Of a stretch of DNA of 64,000 nt, positions 37,535 to 47,900 are shown piece after piece. This DNA is from JBEULC01 sp045504435 (GTDB taxonomy: Bacteria > Pseudomonadota > Alphaproteobacteria > WRAU01 > Hepatincolaceae). The number at the start of each line of letters is the position of its first letter. Within the stretch, counting starts at the first letter, position 1. Under the pieces are notes generated by a model that had not been told where the DNA came from, searched no databases, and saw only the letters and a program-made list of their open reading frames with translations. Location of the stretch: positions 186,001 to 250,000 of the forward strand of contig JBEULC010000001.1 in NCBI GenBank assembly GCA_045504435.1, given 5' to 3'. Position numbers and translations under genes: made by a program.

Positions 37535-38899
37535 ATGAATAAAAAAATTAGATTAATCCATGCAACAGGACTTACCTCAATAATTAATGTAGTAGCAGCA
37601 TTAAAAAGTGAAGCTATAGAAATTGAAAATAAAAAAGATTTCTATGATGTATTACTTTTGGACTGTTCAGACCAAAGTTTGCAGGTGCAGGTTGAAATTG
37701 CTAATTATACTTATAATTTTGATGACATATTAACATTGGATAAGAATGCCCCAGATTTCAACGCCCAAATAACAATCTTAATAAATATATTAAGGTCTAA
37801 ATATCCTGAAATAGATGAATTCTGGGAATGTTATTTTTATCTTGAAGATATTTTTTATTCTTATGGGTTTACTCTTAATTATAAAAACTTATATTTTTAT
37901 GATGAGGGTATTGCTTCTTATTTATCTTTAGTAGAGTATAGACGCTCTAAAAAAATTAAAGAAATTAAGAAGGCATATTTTCTTAATTGTGACATCTTTG
38001 ATCATCTAAATAAATTGGATGTTAATATGAAACAGATAGAGGTAGCAATTTATAAAAAATTAATATCTTCTCTACGTAATATCATACACCTTCCTCAAAT
38101 AAAAGAGAATAGTATATTATTTCTTTCAGGCCATAATACAGACTTAACTAACATAGAACTTAAGATAGATTGTTATACAAAAGTAATTCATCAGTTGCTA
38201 AAAAACGATACAAAAGTGACAATTTATTATAAAGCACACCTCAGAGAAGGTAAAGAATATTTGACTATTTTATCTTCAAAGATACGAGATATAAGTAATT
38301 TTAAGATTTTAGATTTCCCATACCCTGCGGAAATATTATTAACTAATAAGTTTAAAGCTATAATATCTTATAGATCATCAATCCTGCTGCACGGTTATAA
38401 TATATTTAAAATCCCTACTTTTACTTTTAATTTTGCATCTCTAAGCAAAGGTAGACTTTTAGGTAAAGATCATGTTGATATTCAATATGGAAAGTATCTA
38501 ATCAATTGTTATAATCCTGATATATGCGAATATCTAGACAAAAATAGTAAAAAAACCATGGAGCAATATTATTTAGAGCAAGCACAGCTGAATTTGCTAT
38601 CTGAATCTAATAAAATTTTATCTCCAATTAATATAATAAAATTTGATCAAGTAATTGATAATATGGAACAATTAAAAGCAGAATTAAATAGTCAAGCAAT
38701 TGAAAATAGTCAAGTAATTGATAATATGGAACAATTAAAAGCAGAATTAAATAGTCAAGCAATTGAAAATAGTCAAGTAATTGATAATATGGAACAATTA
38801 AAAGCAGAATTAAATAGTCATTTATATAATATTAAAAAGCTAGAAAAAAAATTCCTTTTAAGAAAGATAGGTAATTGGTTTAGGAGAAACAAATTATAA
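37535..38899 (+). CDS. Polysialyltransferase-like capsule glycosyltransferase with repeat tail
   Basis: A 454-residue protein from ATG 37535; a TTG 66 bp upstream would add an unlikely leader. The body resembles the alpha-2,8-polysialyltransferase (POLYST) family: NLYFYDEGIASYLSLVEYRR near residue 130, then VTIYYKAHLREGKEYLTILS near 235, then SYRSSILLHGYNIFKIPTF near 285 (the HP/S-S motif region). The C-terminal 60 residues are nearly three copies of a 21-residue repeat (IDNMEQLKAELNSQAIEN core) that should form a coiled coil, then a basic end. It is divergent from the large operon. Donor and acceptor sugars unknown. Confidence 0.6.
   Translation: MNKKIRLIHATGLTSIINVVAALKSEAIEIENKKDFYDVLLLDCSDQSLQVQVEIANYTYNFDDILTLDKNAPDFNAQITILINILRSKYPEIDEFWECYFYLEDIFYSYGFTLNYKNLYFYDEGIASYLSLVEYRRSKKIKEIKKAYFLNCDIFDHLNKLDVNMKQIEVAIYKKLISSLRNIIHLPQIKENSILFLSGHNTDLTNIELKIDCYTKVIHQLLKNDTKVTIYYKAHLREGKEYLTILSSKIRDISNFKILDFPYPAEILLTNKFKAIISYRSSILLHGYNIFKIPTFTFNFASLSKGRLLGKDHVDIQYGKYLINCYNPDICEYLDKNSKKTMEQYYLEQAQLNLLSESNKILSPINIIKFDQVIDNMEQLKAELNSQAIENSQVIDNMEQLKAELNSQAIENSQVIDNMEQLKAELNSHLYNIKKLEKKFLLRKIGNWFRRNKL
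38648..38822 (+). repeat. 63-bp in-frame tandem repeat (2.8 copies)
   Basis: Copies begin at 38648, 38711 and 38774, period exactly 63 bp, essentially identical. They encode the 21-residue coiled-coil unit at the end of the polysialyltransferase-like protein. Near-identity implies recent expansion and likely length variation between strains. Confidence 0.9.
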
Positions 38900-38957
38900 T
38901 TTTTTAACTAACATTAAATAATGTTTAAGGTAGTAGAACCCTATATGACAGTGATAT

Positions 38958-39722
38958 CTAAGAAAAATCTTCTTTTAGCTCTAAAAAATAATCAAGAGTT
39001 TTATCCATTATTTTATAAATAAAATTATCCCAATGCGTCCTATTATCTTCAATTCTCCTACTTTCTAAGGCGTTAATGTATTCTAGGCGATCACTTTTTT
39101 CTATTATTATAGGAGGATATTGATTTTTCATTAAAATACCATTCATTAATAATCTAGAAGTTCTACCATTACCATCAATGAAAGGATGAATGCTAACTAG
39201 CTTATAATGAGATTCAGCAGCAAAATCTATGGGATGTAGTATTTTAGTACACAATAACCAATTATCAAATTCTTTCATTAAATAAGGCACTTTAACATAA
39301 TTAGGAAAGATACTATTGCTACCTAATATCCTTACATTGCTATATCTATAAATGTATCTATATTTATTATTAATATTATCTAAAATAATAGCATGGATAT
39401 TTAAAATATCTTGTTCTACAAAAGGGCTTTCGTTGTCTTGTATTAGTTGAAAAAGATAATTAAAAGCTTTGTAATGATTAAGAGCTTCGTGATGCTCATT
39501 TATAGACTTCCCACCAACGGTTATTCCCTTTTCTATAATTAAAGCGGTCTCAATTTCAGTAAGAGTATTGCCCTCTAAGGCATTAGAGTGGTATGTAACT
39601 TTTACATTAATGTAATCTAAATAATTTTGCTTATATAGATGCTCTTTATTTAAAAAGCCCTTAAGATATTTTTGTTTGTTTTCAAGTTTTGTGTAATCTA
39701 TTTTATAAACCTTTAATCTCAC
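38958..39722 (-). CDS. Fic-family protein (AMPylator), copy 2
   Basis: A 254-residue Fic protein with an intact active-site motif HPFIDGNGRTSR (HxFx(D/E)GNGRxxR) and the class II inhibitory motif SNALEG in the N-terminal helix, so activity would be self-restrained. Fic enzymes modify host or bacterial proteins with AMP or similar groups. The ATG used in copy 1 has changed to ATA here (IDYTKLENKQ). The only upstream in-frame start is GTG at 39722, inside the end of the dead parA, and no strong ribosome site is seen. It is near-identical to the broken copy at 6945-7480. Confidence 0.85.
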   Translation of the reverse strand: MRLKVYKIDYTKLENKQKYLKGFLNKEHLYKQNYLDYINVKVTYHSNALEGNTLTEIETALIIEKGITVGGKSINEHHEALNHYKAFNYLFQLIQDNESPFVEQDILNIHAIILDNINNKYRYIYRYSNVRILGSNSIFPNYVKVPYLMKEFDNWLLCTKILHPIDFAAESHYKLVSIHPFIDGNGRTSRLLMNGILMKNQYPPIIIEKSDRLEYINALESRRIEDNRTHWDNFIYKIMDKTLDYFLELKEDFS

Positions 39723-40265
39723 TCAAAATAAAATCTAATATTTCGCTTTGAGACATCCCTAGTTTTTTAGCCCTTTTCTCTAAAAACTCTAAATTACTAG
39801 CCTTATTACTAAGTTCAAAATATTCTTTAATCCATCTAGCAACTGCATAACTTTTTCTATAAATCGTTCTGTCAGAAATTATATTCTCAAAATAAGGAAT
39901 ATTTAAGTTTCTTAATCTATCTTTTACTCCGCTTGCAATTATTACCTCATTAGTGGGTGCCATATTTAGTAACACCTTATACTTTAAATTTGGAGGTAAA
40001 TTAAGAAGTAGCTTTTTTGTAGCAGATATATCAACAGCCTAAGGTTTCATAGGAATAATCGCATGGTCGATCTTTTCTAAAGCTTGTTTAACTTCTGCAC
40101 TACCACTACCTTGAGTATCTATAACAACCTAATCTATATTTTTTAATTTTTTAATAGTAAATTCAATAGAATTTAAGGTGGGAGATTAAATTTGAAATGG
40201 ATATTCTAGCTTTTCTTCCTCACGCAATTCTAAAAAATCAAAGACCGCTATAGTGACTATGCCTT
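39703..40265 (-). pseudogene. ParA-family ATPase remnant
   Basis: The translation FDFLELREEEKLEYPFQI-stop-SPTLNSIEF, then KNID-stop-VVIDTQGSGSAEVKQ, then DHAIIPMKP-stop-AVDISATKK follows the ParA/VirC1 pattern with three in-frame stops. It ends in an open 90-residue frame (from about 39975) that overlaps fic. The Walker A end is missing. It mirrors the parA-to-fic layout at 7.0-8.7 kb, so it comes from a related plasmid. Confidence 0.75.
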
Positions 40266-40513
40266 AAACAAGAAAATAGCTTAATAGCAGGCTAAATTTT
40301 CTAAGACTAAAATAGCAGATACCCATAAGAAAGCTCTTACACTAAAGGAAAGGGCTATAAGACATAGTGGTAGCAAAAAGTAGCATTCAAAGAGTTATTA
40401 AAATATTTAAAGAGAACTAGTTTTTACTAAGAATTATATTTGTCTAAATTATTATGCATATAATGTAAATATACAGTAATTTAGAGTTTATTTTGCATTA
40501 AATAATTTCTTTC

Positions 40514-40542
40514 TTGCATTTTAATTGCATAGAGAGTATATT
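40514..40542 (+). promoter_or_regulatory. Promoter of metalloprotease gene 1 with TTGCAT repeats
   Basis: TTGCAT (40514-40519), 17 bp, TATATT (40537-40542) is a good sigma-70-like promoter 59 bp before the ATG. Extra TTGCAT words at 40493-40498 and 40525-40530 may be a regulator site. Confidence 0.55.
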
Positions 40543-40600
40543 ATACTTAATACCTTATTTCAAGATAATATAAAAAATTCTAAAACTAAGGAGTAATAAG

Positions 40601-42439
40601 ATGGCAAAAATAAAAAATGAAATTTCAAATAAAAATAATGATTATTCGTCTTCAGAAAATTACAGGGTACTTCCAAATCTATATAAGAGAGTGAGGATGA
40701 TAGTTGTTAATGGACAATACTATAGGTTACGTAGATTTTTTAATCATACCCCTATAAACATTTATTCTCCAACCTTTACAATCTTTATACCTTATTCAGT
40801 GCACCCAGACTTACTTGTTATAAATACTAATACAGATGGAATAACCCTAGATTTTAGTGAGATTATAAACGAGGTAATAACAGATATTACTACCCAATTA
40901 GCTAGTGTGAGTATAATGGTAAATTTTAATAGAGTAGCTTTTCATTCCACAAATTCAACTCTCCAAATAGTACCTGCGAGAATTGGTGCAAGCGAGCCAA
41001 GGGGAGCAATTATGTATACTCTGGCAAGGGAAGCTAATATTCTCTCAGAACTTAGTATTATAAGGGTATCTAATTATCTATCTACATATCTTGAGAACAC
41101 TTATCAGCTTAGGAGCGAAAATTTTTTAGATCAATCAAGGCGCGGTGTTTTTAGAGAAGCATTAAGACAAACATTTTATCATGAAATGGGCCATGTTTTA
41201 GGCTTGGCTCATCCGGATGTGGACCAAGGGGGCGTTACAATAATAACTGCAAATGATAATATAAATTATGGCTGCCCTATCATGTTAAGCTCCACTACCG
41301 CCTATTATGAGAACAATACTTCAGCTCAAAGATTAACTATAAGGTTTGCCCCTCAGGAATTAGAAGCTCTAAGAATAGCTAATTCGGATAATCCTAATGT
41401 ACCCCTTACACCTCCACCTAGGTGTATACTCACAAGGGATGCTTCTGCTTGTTTATCTTTATATATTGCAGATTCAAGGCCACCTTCAGAAATATTAAGT
41501 GGTTATACTGCCTTTTCATCATTAGCGTATTCAGATGGTTCAGATAAGGTAGAATTAATGAATGAGAACTTTTTTGGGCACTCTATTAAATCCGGTCATG
41601 CTAAATATATTATGGCTTCAGGTAATCTTAATGCCCTAGTAACCGCTCTTTCAAGTGAAGATTTTACTGATAAAAAACCTATCTATATCTATGAAGTCTA
41701 CCCTCAGTTTGTATATAGTATAAGAAAATATTATGAATCATTTAATGATAGGCAGGCTATATTAGGTAAATTTGCCGCAATGCTATCTTATGATCCCTAC
41801 TTTATTAAGGGTAATATACTAAGAACTGATATCTCTAAAGCTATACTATATGTTGATGAAGACGGAAAATATAGAAAGCTTGATTCAATAGATAACTCTT
41901 ATTTTGTTGCAAAGTCCCAACAGATATTAAATCCTGATGCTCAAGCGTCAGATGCATGGATTTATAGAACAATCTATAAAGTTAACGGTAGTATACCTCT
42001 AGGACTTTCTCCGAGTGCGCACCTAGGAGGTAAAGGTGCTGGGCCTGCTTGCCTTAATCCTCAACCAGTAGATATAGGAGAATATGGTCCTTATGGAGGA
42101 AGTTGTGACTTTTTCGGATTTATAGGTGGTTATGTAAGATGTATATTTAATCATAAAGGTACTCATGTCGGTAAGTTTTATGTAAGTATCTATCCTATAT
42201 TACTTGGAGGATCAGGGCCGATTAGTGAAGATGTATATTTTAATTATCCTCTTAGTGATTTAGTAAAAAGTAACCGTAGTGGCCTCAGTGTTGGCGTTGC
42301 ATCAGGTGCTTTGGGGGGTGGAGGAATAAGAATCAGCATTAATACTCCAGGAATTATGAATGGGTATATTGACGGGGTAATTGCTGGTTTCGGTACGGTG
42401 CTTGCCGGAGGCACGGATGGTCATTTTTATGACTCCTAA
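40601..42439 (+). CDS. Metzincin/ART-like fusion protein 1
   Basis: A 612-residue protein of the family described here. Residues about 80-260: a protease-like domain with the metzincin zinc motif HEMGHVLGLAH (194-204, three His ligands and catalytic Glu), a Met-turn-like CPIML (225-229) and a closing helix RFAPQELEALRIAN. Residues about 275-430: a domain opening with LYIADSRPPSEI (287-298), strikingly like LYRADSRPPDEI of enterotoxin A chains, then KYIMASGNLN at the place of the STS motif, but with the canonical Arg, Ser and second Glu replaced. Residues 465-612: conserved C-terminal domain with GLSPSAHLGGKGAG and EDVYFNYPLS, Gly-rich at the end. No Sec signal peptide. Ribosome site AAGGAG, 8 bp before ATG. 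Confidence 0.7.
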   Translation: MAKIKNEISNKNNDYSSSENYRVLPNLYKRVRMIVVNGQYYRLRRFFNHTPINIYSPTFTIFIPYSVHPDLLVINTNTDGITLDFSEIINEVITDITTQLASVSIMVNFNRVAFHSTNSTLQIVPARIGASEPRGAIMYTLAREANILSELSIIRVSNYLSTYLENTYQLRSENFLDQSRRGVFREALRQTFYHEMGHVLGLAHPDVDQGGVTIITANDNINYGCPIMLSSTTAYYENNTSAQRLTIRFAPQELEALRIANSDNPNVPLTPPPRCILTRDASACLSLYIADSRPPSEILSGYTAFSSLAYSDGSDKVELMNENFFGHSIKSGHAKYIMASGNLNALVTALSSEDFTDKKPIYIYEVYPQFVYSIRKYYESFNDRQAILGKFAAMLSYDPYFIKGNILRTDISKAILYVDEDGKYRKLDSIDNSYFVAKSQQILNPDAQASDAWIYRTIYKVNGSIPLGLSPSAHLGGKGAGPACLNPQPVDIGEYGPYGGSCDFFGFIGGYVRCIFNHKGTHVGKFYVSIYPILLGGSGPISEDVYFNYPLSDLVKSNRSGLSVGVASGALGGGGIRISINTPGIMNGYIDGVIAGFGTVLAGGTDGHFYDS

Positions 42440-42442
42440 TCT

Positions 42443-42486
42443 TATTAACCTTCTCCCCTTCCTGCAGGAAGGGGAGAAGGTTAATA
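42443..42486. repeat. 44-bp perfect palindrome after metalloprotease gene 1
   Basis: A self-complementary sequence with 22-bp arms and no loop, centred on TGCA at 42463-42466. Its GC-rich arm word is CCTTCTCCCCTTCC. It begins 4 bp after the stop codon. It may work as a terminator, but no T run follows on either strand. Confidence 0.8.
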
Positions 42487-42997
42487 TTAAATAATCATAT
42501 AAAATATAATTCCAGCGGATTTTAAACTGCTCTCTATTTGCTTCACCCCCTTCTAAATATTTCCAGATGCAATATCTTTTTCATCTAATATCCCTTTAAA
42601 AGCCGCAGTATTTTTACAGATTTTTACTGTGCAACAGTATCTTCTATGAAATCTTGTTTATTTTGTAAAAATTCTAATAAAAGCCCTATAGCTTCTCCTT
42701 TTAGATAAAATAAAAATGATTATCATGAATTTTTTGTTGCCTTTCAAGATAAAATAATGTATATTTATGTGTTATACTAAATTAGTATGCATAAATTAAA
42801 TTCTTATTCATAGAGTTGATGATTTTTTATAACCCTCTAACTTTCATAAAAATGGTCTAACGAAATCCAATCTAGGCTCTTTAGACTAACCTTCTGCTTA
42901 CCTTAATCTATATCTACTTATCTTTCCCTTAACTAATTATTAGAGGTGCAAAAAACTTTATCTATGAATTTAAATAATTAAAATTAAGGCTATAAGC
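42487..42997. other. Gene-free gap between metalloprotease genes 1 and 2
   Basis: A minus-strand frame with a stop (KGILDEKDIASGN) near 42570-42600 looks like a gene scrap. A candidate promoter TTGCCT (42737-42742), 17 bp, TATATT (42760-42765) points toward gene 2 but lies 230 bp from its ATG. Nothing else recognised. Confidence 0.4.
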
Positions 42998-44878
42998 ATG
43001 AAAAAATTTCAAAGTCTAAAATTAAACAAAGTAAATTTAAATATCAAGAGGGCAACTGACGGTTTACCCCATGATGATCTAACAAATAAAGCAGCTATTC
43101 CTCAACATTCTAAACAGGTAAGGATGATTTTAGAAGAGAACAACACTGCTTTATCTAAAGGATATAATTTATCTCTACATTATCCTATGGATAATGCTAA
43201 ATGTGTGCATATTAATTATTCCCTTCAGCAAGATTTAGAAATGCTCTTGCTAGCTATGCCTGGAAACCCTGCTAAGAAGTATCAAGTTAATTTTGCTACC
43301 TTAATAACTGAAGTTATGGAAGATGTTGCCCAAGCGGTAACCAAGCAAGGAATCGCCGTAAAATTTAATAAAGTACAAATCAATTCTGGAGAAGATTTGA
43401 AAATAATAGGTACTACGCGCGATCTAGGAAACGCTGTTTTTCTTACCAAAATAAAGAGAATCGGAGACCCTAGCCCTGCAATTATTGAGCTAAATATAAT
43501 AGATTTTTTATCTAAACACATTGATTATATGTATACAAACTATCATCAATTTCTTGCTGCTGTAACTATTAACCTCGCGTACATAGATATACTTAGGTCT
43601 AGATTTTATCATGAAATAGGCCATATATTAGGGTTAGATCATCCTGAAGAACCTAGTAGTTCCCGTGTTAAAACCATTATAACGATAGAGGGGGGGAATT
43701 CCAATATTACTTATAGTGCACCAATCATGACTAGAGATGAAAAAGACTATTATAAATTTAGCGCGCCTACGCTCATTGATCGTGAGTCAATACGCTTTTC
43801 TAACCAAGAATTATTCGCTTTACTAGAGGCTAATAGTGATCATTCAACCTCACAATGTTTATATATAACAGGCTTTTCTAGTTGTAAAGCGTTATATATA
43901 GCAGATTCAAGGCACCCATCAGAAATATTTAATAATGCCGATGGCTTCCAGGCGATTTTGTATCAAAATATGAATTCTAAGGTTAATAGAGCTCTTGCTG
44001 TTAAAGAAGAAGGCCTAAACGAACATGTCTTGGGTTATTCCATTAAATCTCAAACTTCTAAATATATTATGACTTCAGGTAACTTGAATAAATTATTAGA
44101 AGGCCTTTCATCTTTTGATTTTACTGATGGAAGCCCTATTTACGTTTATGAAACTTACCCTCAATATGCTTATGATCCAAAAAAATATTATGAACAATTC
44201 ATTGATAAAGACACTATACTGCCAAAATTTGAACGTATTTTAAATTATGAACCATATATATGTTTAGATCGCATTAAAAGTGATGAAATTTATAGAGCTA
44301 TTAAATATGAATACTCAAAGAAGGACGTAAAATATACCGAGATTAGTTCAATTAAAAACGCCATTTTTGTTAAAAAACCTCAGGTTTTAGATTTAGTATT
44401 TCCTGGGAATACAACTAACTGGGGAACCTTTTCTGGCCTTGCTTATAATTGGGAACACAGCTATTTTGATCACATTAAGGGAATTCCTTTGGGTCTTTCC
44501 CCTCACTCACATGCAGGTGGCCAGGGAGCTGGAATTTTGGCTACGACGACGATCCCTACTACGAGCAGCCTGGGTAGCTACGGCCCTTATAGGGGGAAAA
44601 TCGACCTTACAAGCACCGATAAGGATGGGTATTCTAAAGTGAAATTTACCTATAACAACCAGGAGGTAGGGGAGCTATATTGTGCCCTTTGGCCTTCAGA
44701 AAGCTCTTCCGGAGAAATTACAGGAGATCTATATTTTACTTACCCGTTAAGTGTATTAGCAAAAAATAAATGGGAGGGGTTTAATATTAAGAAGTACTTA
44801 AATAGTTTCCTGATCGATCCTGCAACTATGTCTATAAATACTCCAGGAATCTCCATAGCGGTTAAAAAAATCAGCTAA
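42998..44878 (+). CDS. Metzincin/ART-like fusion protein 2
   Basis: A 626-residue paralogue of the neighbouring proteins. Zinc motif HEIGHILGLDH at residues 205-215, Met-turn-like APIMT, closing helix RFSNQELFALLEAN. The ART-like domain opens with LYIADSRHPSEIF and has KYIMTSGNLNKLLEGLSS. The C-terminal domain has GLSPHSHAGGQGAG and GDLYFTYPLS but ends earlier than in gene 1, lacking the Gly-rich tail. The N-terminus MKKFQSLKLNKVN is shared with gene 3. It lies 57 bp before gene 3 with no terminator between, so the two probably form an operon. No signal peptide; the paired Cys before the ART-like motif are kept. Confidence 0.7.
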   Translation: MKKFQSLKLNKVNLNIKRATDGLPHDDLTNKAAIPQHSKQVRMILEENNTALSKGYNLSLHYPMDNAKCVHINYSLQQDLEMLLLAMPGNPAKKYQVNFATLITEVMEDVAQAVTKQGIAVKFNKVQINSGEDLKIIGTTRDLGNAVFLTKIKRIGDPSPAIIELNIIDFLSKHIDYMYTNYHQFLAAVTINLAYIDILRSRFYHEIGHILGLDHPEEPSSSRVKTIITIEGGNSNITYSAPIMTRDEKDYYKFSAPTLIDRESIRFSNQELFALLEANSDHSTSQCLYITGFSSCKALYIADSRHPSEIFNNADGFQAILYQNMNSKVNRALAVKEEGLNEHVLGYSIKSQTSKYIMTSGNLNKLLEGLSSFDFTDGSPIYVYETYPQYAYDPKKYYEQFIDKDTILPKFERILNYEPYICLDRIKSDEIYRAIKYEYSKKDVKYTEISSIKNAIFVKKPQVLDLVFPGNTTNWGTFSGLAYNWEHSYFDHIKGIPLGLSPHSHAGGQGAGILATTTIPTTSSLGSYGPYRGKIDLTSTDKDGYSKVKFTYNNQEVGELYCALWPSESSSGEITGDLYFTYPLSVLAKNKWEGFNIKKYLNSFLIDPATMSINTPGISIAVKKIS

Positions 44879-44935
44879 AGCTTTTTATAGTTAAATTTAA
44901 GTATAAACCTAATTTATTAAATCAAGGATAACGTT

Positions 44936-47900
44936 ATGAAAAAGTTTCAAGATATAAAATTATTAAATAAAATTAGTGTAGAGGAAGAGCTATTTTTGAA
45001 TGATTTAACAAATAAATCAGACGTCCTTGATATGCAAAAGCAACCCAACCCTAATGAGCATCTGCAAGTCAGAATGTTGATGGAACCCTATGATGATAGC
45101 GAGGGTGCGGCATTTGAGGATACACCTGCTTATAGACTTTCTGAGCATTATGCTGTTGATCAAGATAATGGTACAATAAATATTAATTATTTTCTTCCTT
45201 TTTCTCTAAATCTTCTGGAGATTCCAGATCTTTCTCCTCAATCACCCCATCTAGGAATTAGTGTTAGGTTTCAAACCATAGTGACTGAAGTGATGGCCTC
45301 TATAACAAACCAGCTAAGACAAGTTAATGTGCCCATAAGATTTAATAGCGTAAATGATCCATCTGCAGCAGATTTAAGAATAATAGCAGCGCCGCAAGAT
45401 CCCAATAACCCTATATATGATCTTATGTACACTGTACCAAGACAAATTAACGACCCCGAGCCTGCAACTATTACAATTAATCTATCAGATGAATTATATC
45501 GCCATCTTAATGATATATATAGAAACCAAGCTCAATCTTTCAGCAATCCAAGGATAGAGAGTGTATATAGAGAAAGCCTTAGAGCTACATTTTATCATGA
45601 AATGGGGCATGTATTAGGTTTAGATCATCCCTTAGAGGCCAGTGATCCCTACGGTGAAACTCAGATAATCATATCTAGAGATAACCCTCATCAGACTTAT
45701 GGGGTGCCTTTAATGATTTCTGCAGAAGAAGATTATATTTCTTATATGGCCCCTACCCTTCTTAATCAATCCTCAATAGGCTTTTCTCCTCAAGAGCTAA
45801 CGGCTTTATCACAAGCTAACCCTATGCGGTTAGCAATAATGCTACCAGTGTGCACCTATTCTAGAAACTATTCCACATGTAAGCCTTTGTATATAGCTGA
45901 TGGCAGATCTCCAGCAGAAATTTTTAGTAATTCTAAAGGCTTTAGAGCAATTTTATATGGAGAAGAGATGGCTTCTTCACTCCACAACTTAACTTCTGAG
46001 ATTAACAAAAGTTTAGCTATTAAAGAAGAAGGTTTAAATGAGCATTTATTTGGTTACTCTATTAAATCTAAAGAGTCTAAATATATTATGACTTCAGGTA
46101 ACTTAAATAAATTATTAGAAGCCCTTTCATCTCTTAATTTTACTGACGGAAGCCCTATTTACGTTTATGAAACTTATCCTCAATATGCTTATGATCCAAA
46201 AAAATATTATGAACAATTCCTTGATAAAGACACTATATTACCAAAATTTGAGGGCTTTTTCATTTATGAGCCTTATATATGTTTAAATTATATTAAATTA
46301 GAGGAAATAAATAGAGGCATAAGATATGAGTACTTGGAGGGGAAATATAAGGAAATTAATTCAACAAAAAATTCACATTTTGTTAAAAAACCCCAGGTTT
46401 TAGATTCTATATTTCCTGGAACAATTAATAATTGGGAATATGATAAAGCTTATAAAATTAATGATGTAGTGCCATTAGGACTTTCTCCCAATGCGCATGC
46501 GGGGGGTAAAGGAGCCGGGAGCGCTTTTAACCGTCCTGACTTAATAGATATAGGTAAGTATGGCCCTTACAGTGGAATAGTTTATCCTGCAAGCACCGGC
46601 ACAAACGAACATTTAACAATAAAATTTAAGTATAATAACCACGAAGTAGGGGAGCTTCAATATAACAGTTGGCCTTTGACTCTTAGCTCTGCAGGAGGAA
46701 TTATAGAAGATATGTATTTTAATCATCCTATTAGCGTAGTAACAAAAAACAAATGGCAAGGTGCTAATATTACTATGTATGTAAATGCTCCAAATTTTAA
46801 TGATTCAACTCTTGCAATAAATACCATAGGAGCTGTTATGCCTAGAAAATCTGTATCTTTACCCTCTGAAAAAAAAATAGTTAAAATGTTTTCTACTAGC
46901 TTTTCAGATAAGCCACGTGATATTTATAGATTCAATGAACAATATCCAAAGGGTAGATATGGTCCAATAATTAAATATACAATTGATGAAAATATTAAAA
47001 ATCTGTTTTTTAAAGAAACTCAAGGAAAGGACTTTACAGTTGATTTCGAAGAAATTGTTTCGGAAGTATTCCATAGTATTTCAGAGGATCTCTCTTCAGA
47101 ACTTGGAATTAGAATTGAATTTTCCTATATCACATCTCCTCTACCTAATATGAAGGATATAAATCTAGTAATTGCAAAGCAAGGATCATCTTTATTAGGA
47201 GAGTTCTCTAGGGAAGACCTTGGTGATGCCATCATGAGAACTGTTCCTATTAATTTGTCTTTATATGGTAGGCAGCCAACGGATAGAAGTAGAATTATTT
47301 TCAATAGAAAAAATGATGCTATTAAAGAGTTGGTAGAATACGCCTATTTACATTACGGTTTCAAATTTGCTCAGCCGCTAAACATTAATATTATTTACAA
47401 AGAGTTAATTAGGGCAATGTTTTATCATGAAATGGGGCATATATTAGGATTAGCTCACCCAGAGATGATAGGAGTGAATACAGATATTCCACTAATAATG
47501 GTAGATGAAAATGAACAGGATATACAGTACAAAACTCCATTAATGATGGCAACTAGCCTAGATTTACTAGCATTTTCTCTTGGCCAATTGAATGTTAATA
47601 CTATAAAGTTTTCTCCTCAAGAACTTGAAGCTTTAAGTCGCATGCACAAATATCCACCTGTAAAGGTTGCTATGACTACCTCAGGGGCACCTTGTAAGTT
47701 TGTTTATCTTGTGGATGGAAAGGCTCCTAACATGAAATCTGAGTATAGTTTAGTTAGCTCAGGGGTAACTTCAGAGGGAGTGCCGTGGGCAGGAGCAACA
47801 GATAATTTTAATGATAATTTTCTTGGTTCATCTGTGAATATTAGAAGTTCAAGTTTATTACTTGCATCCGGTGAATTGCAAGATGCGGTAAAGGCCATAA

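Noticed and set aside
38958..39722. fic copy 2 as a Doc-type toxin with a small antitoxin
   Set aside because: The inhibitory SNALEG motif is inside the Fic protein itself (class II), and the upstream frame is a ParA remnant.
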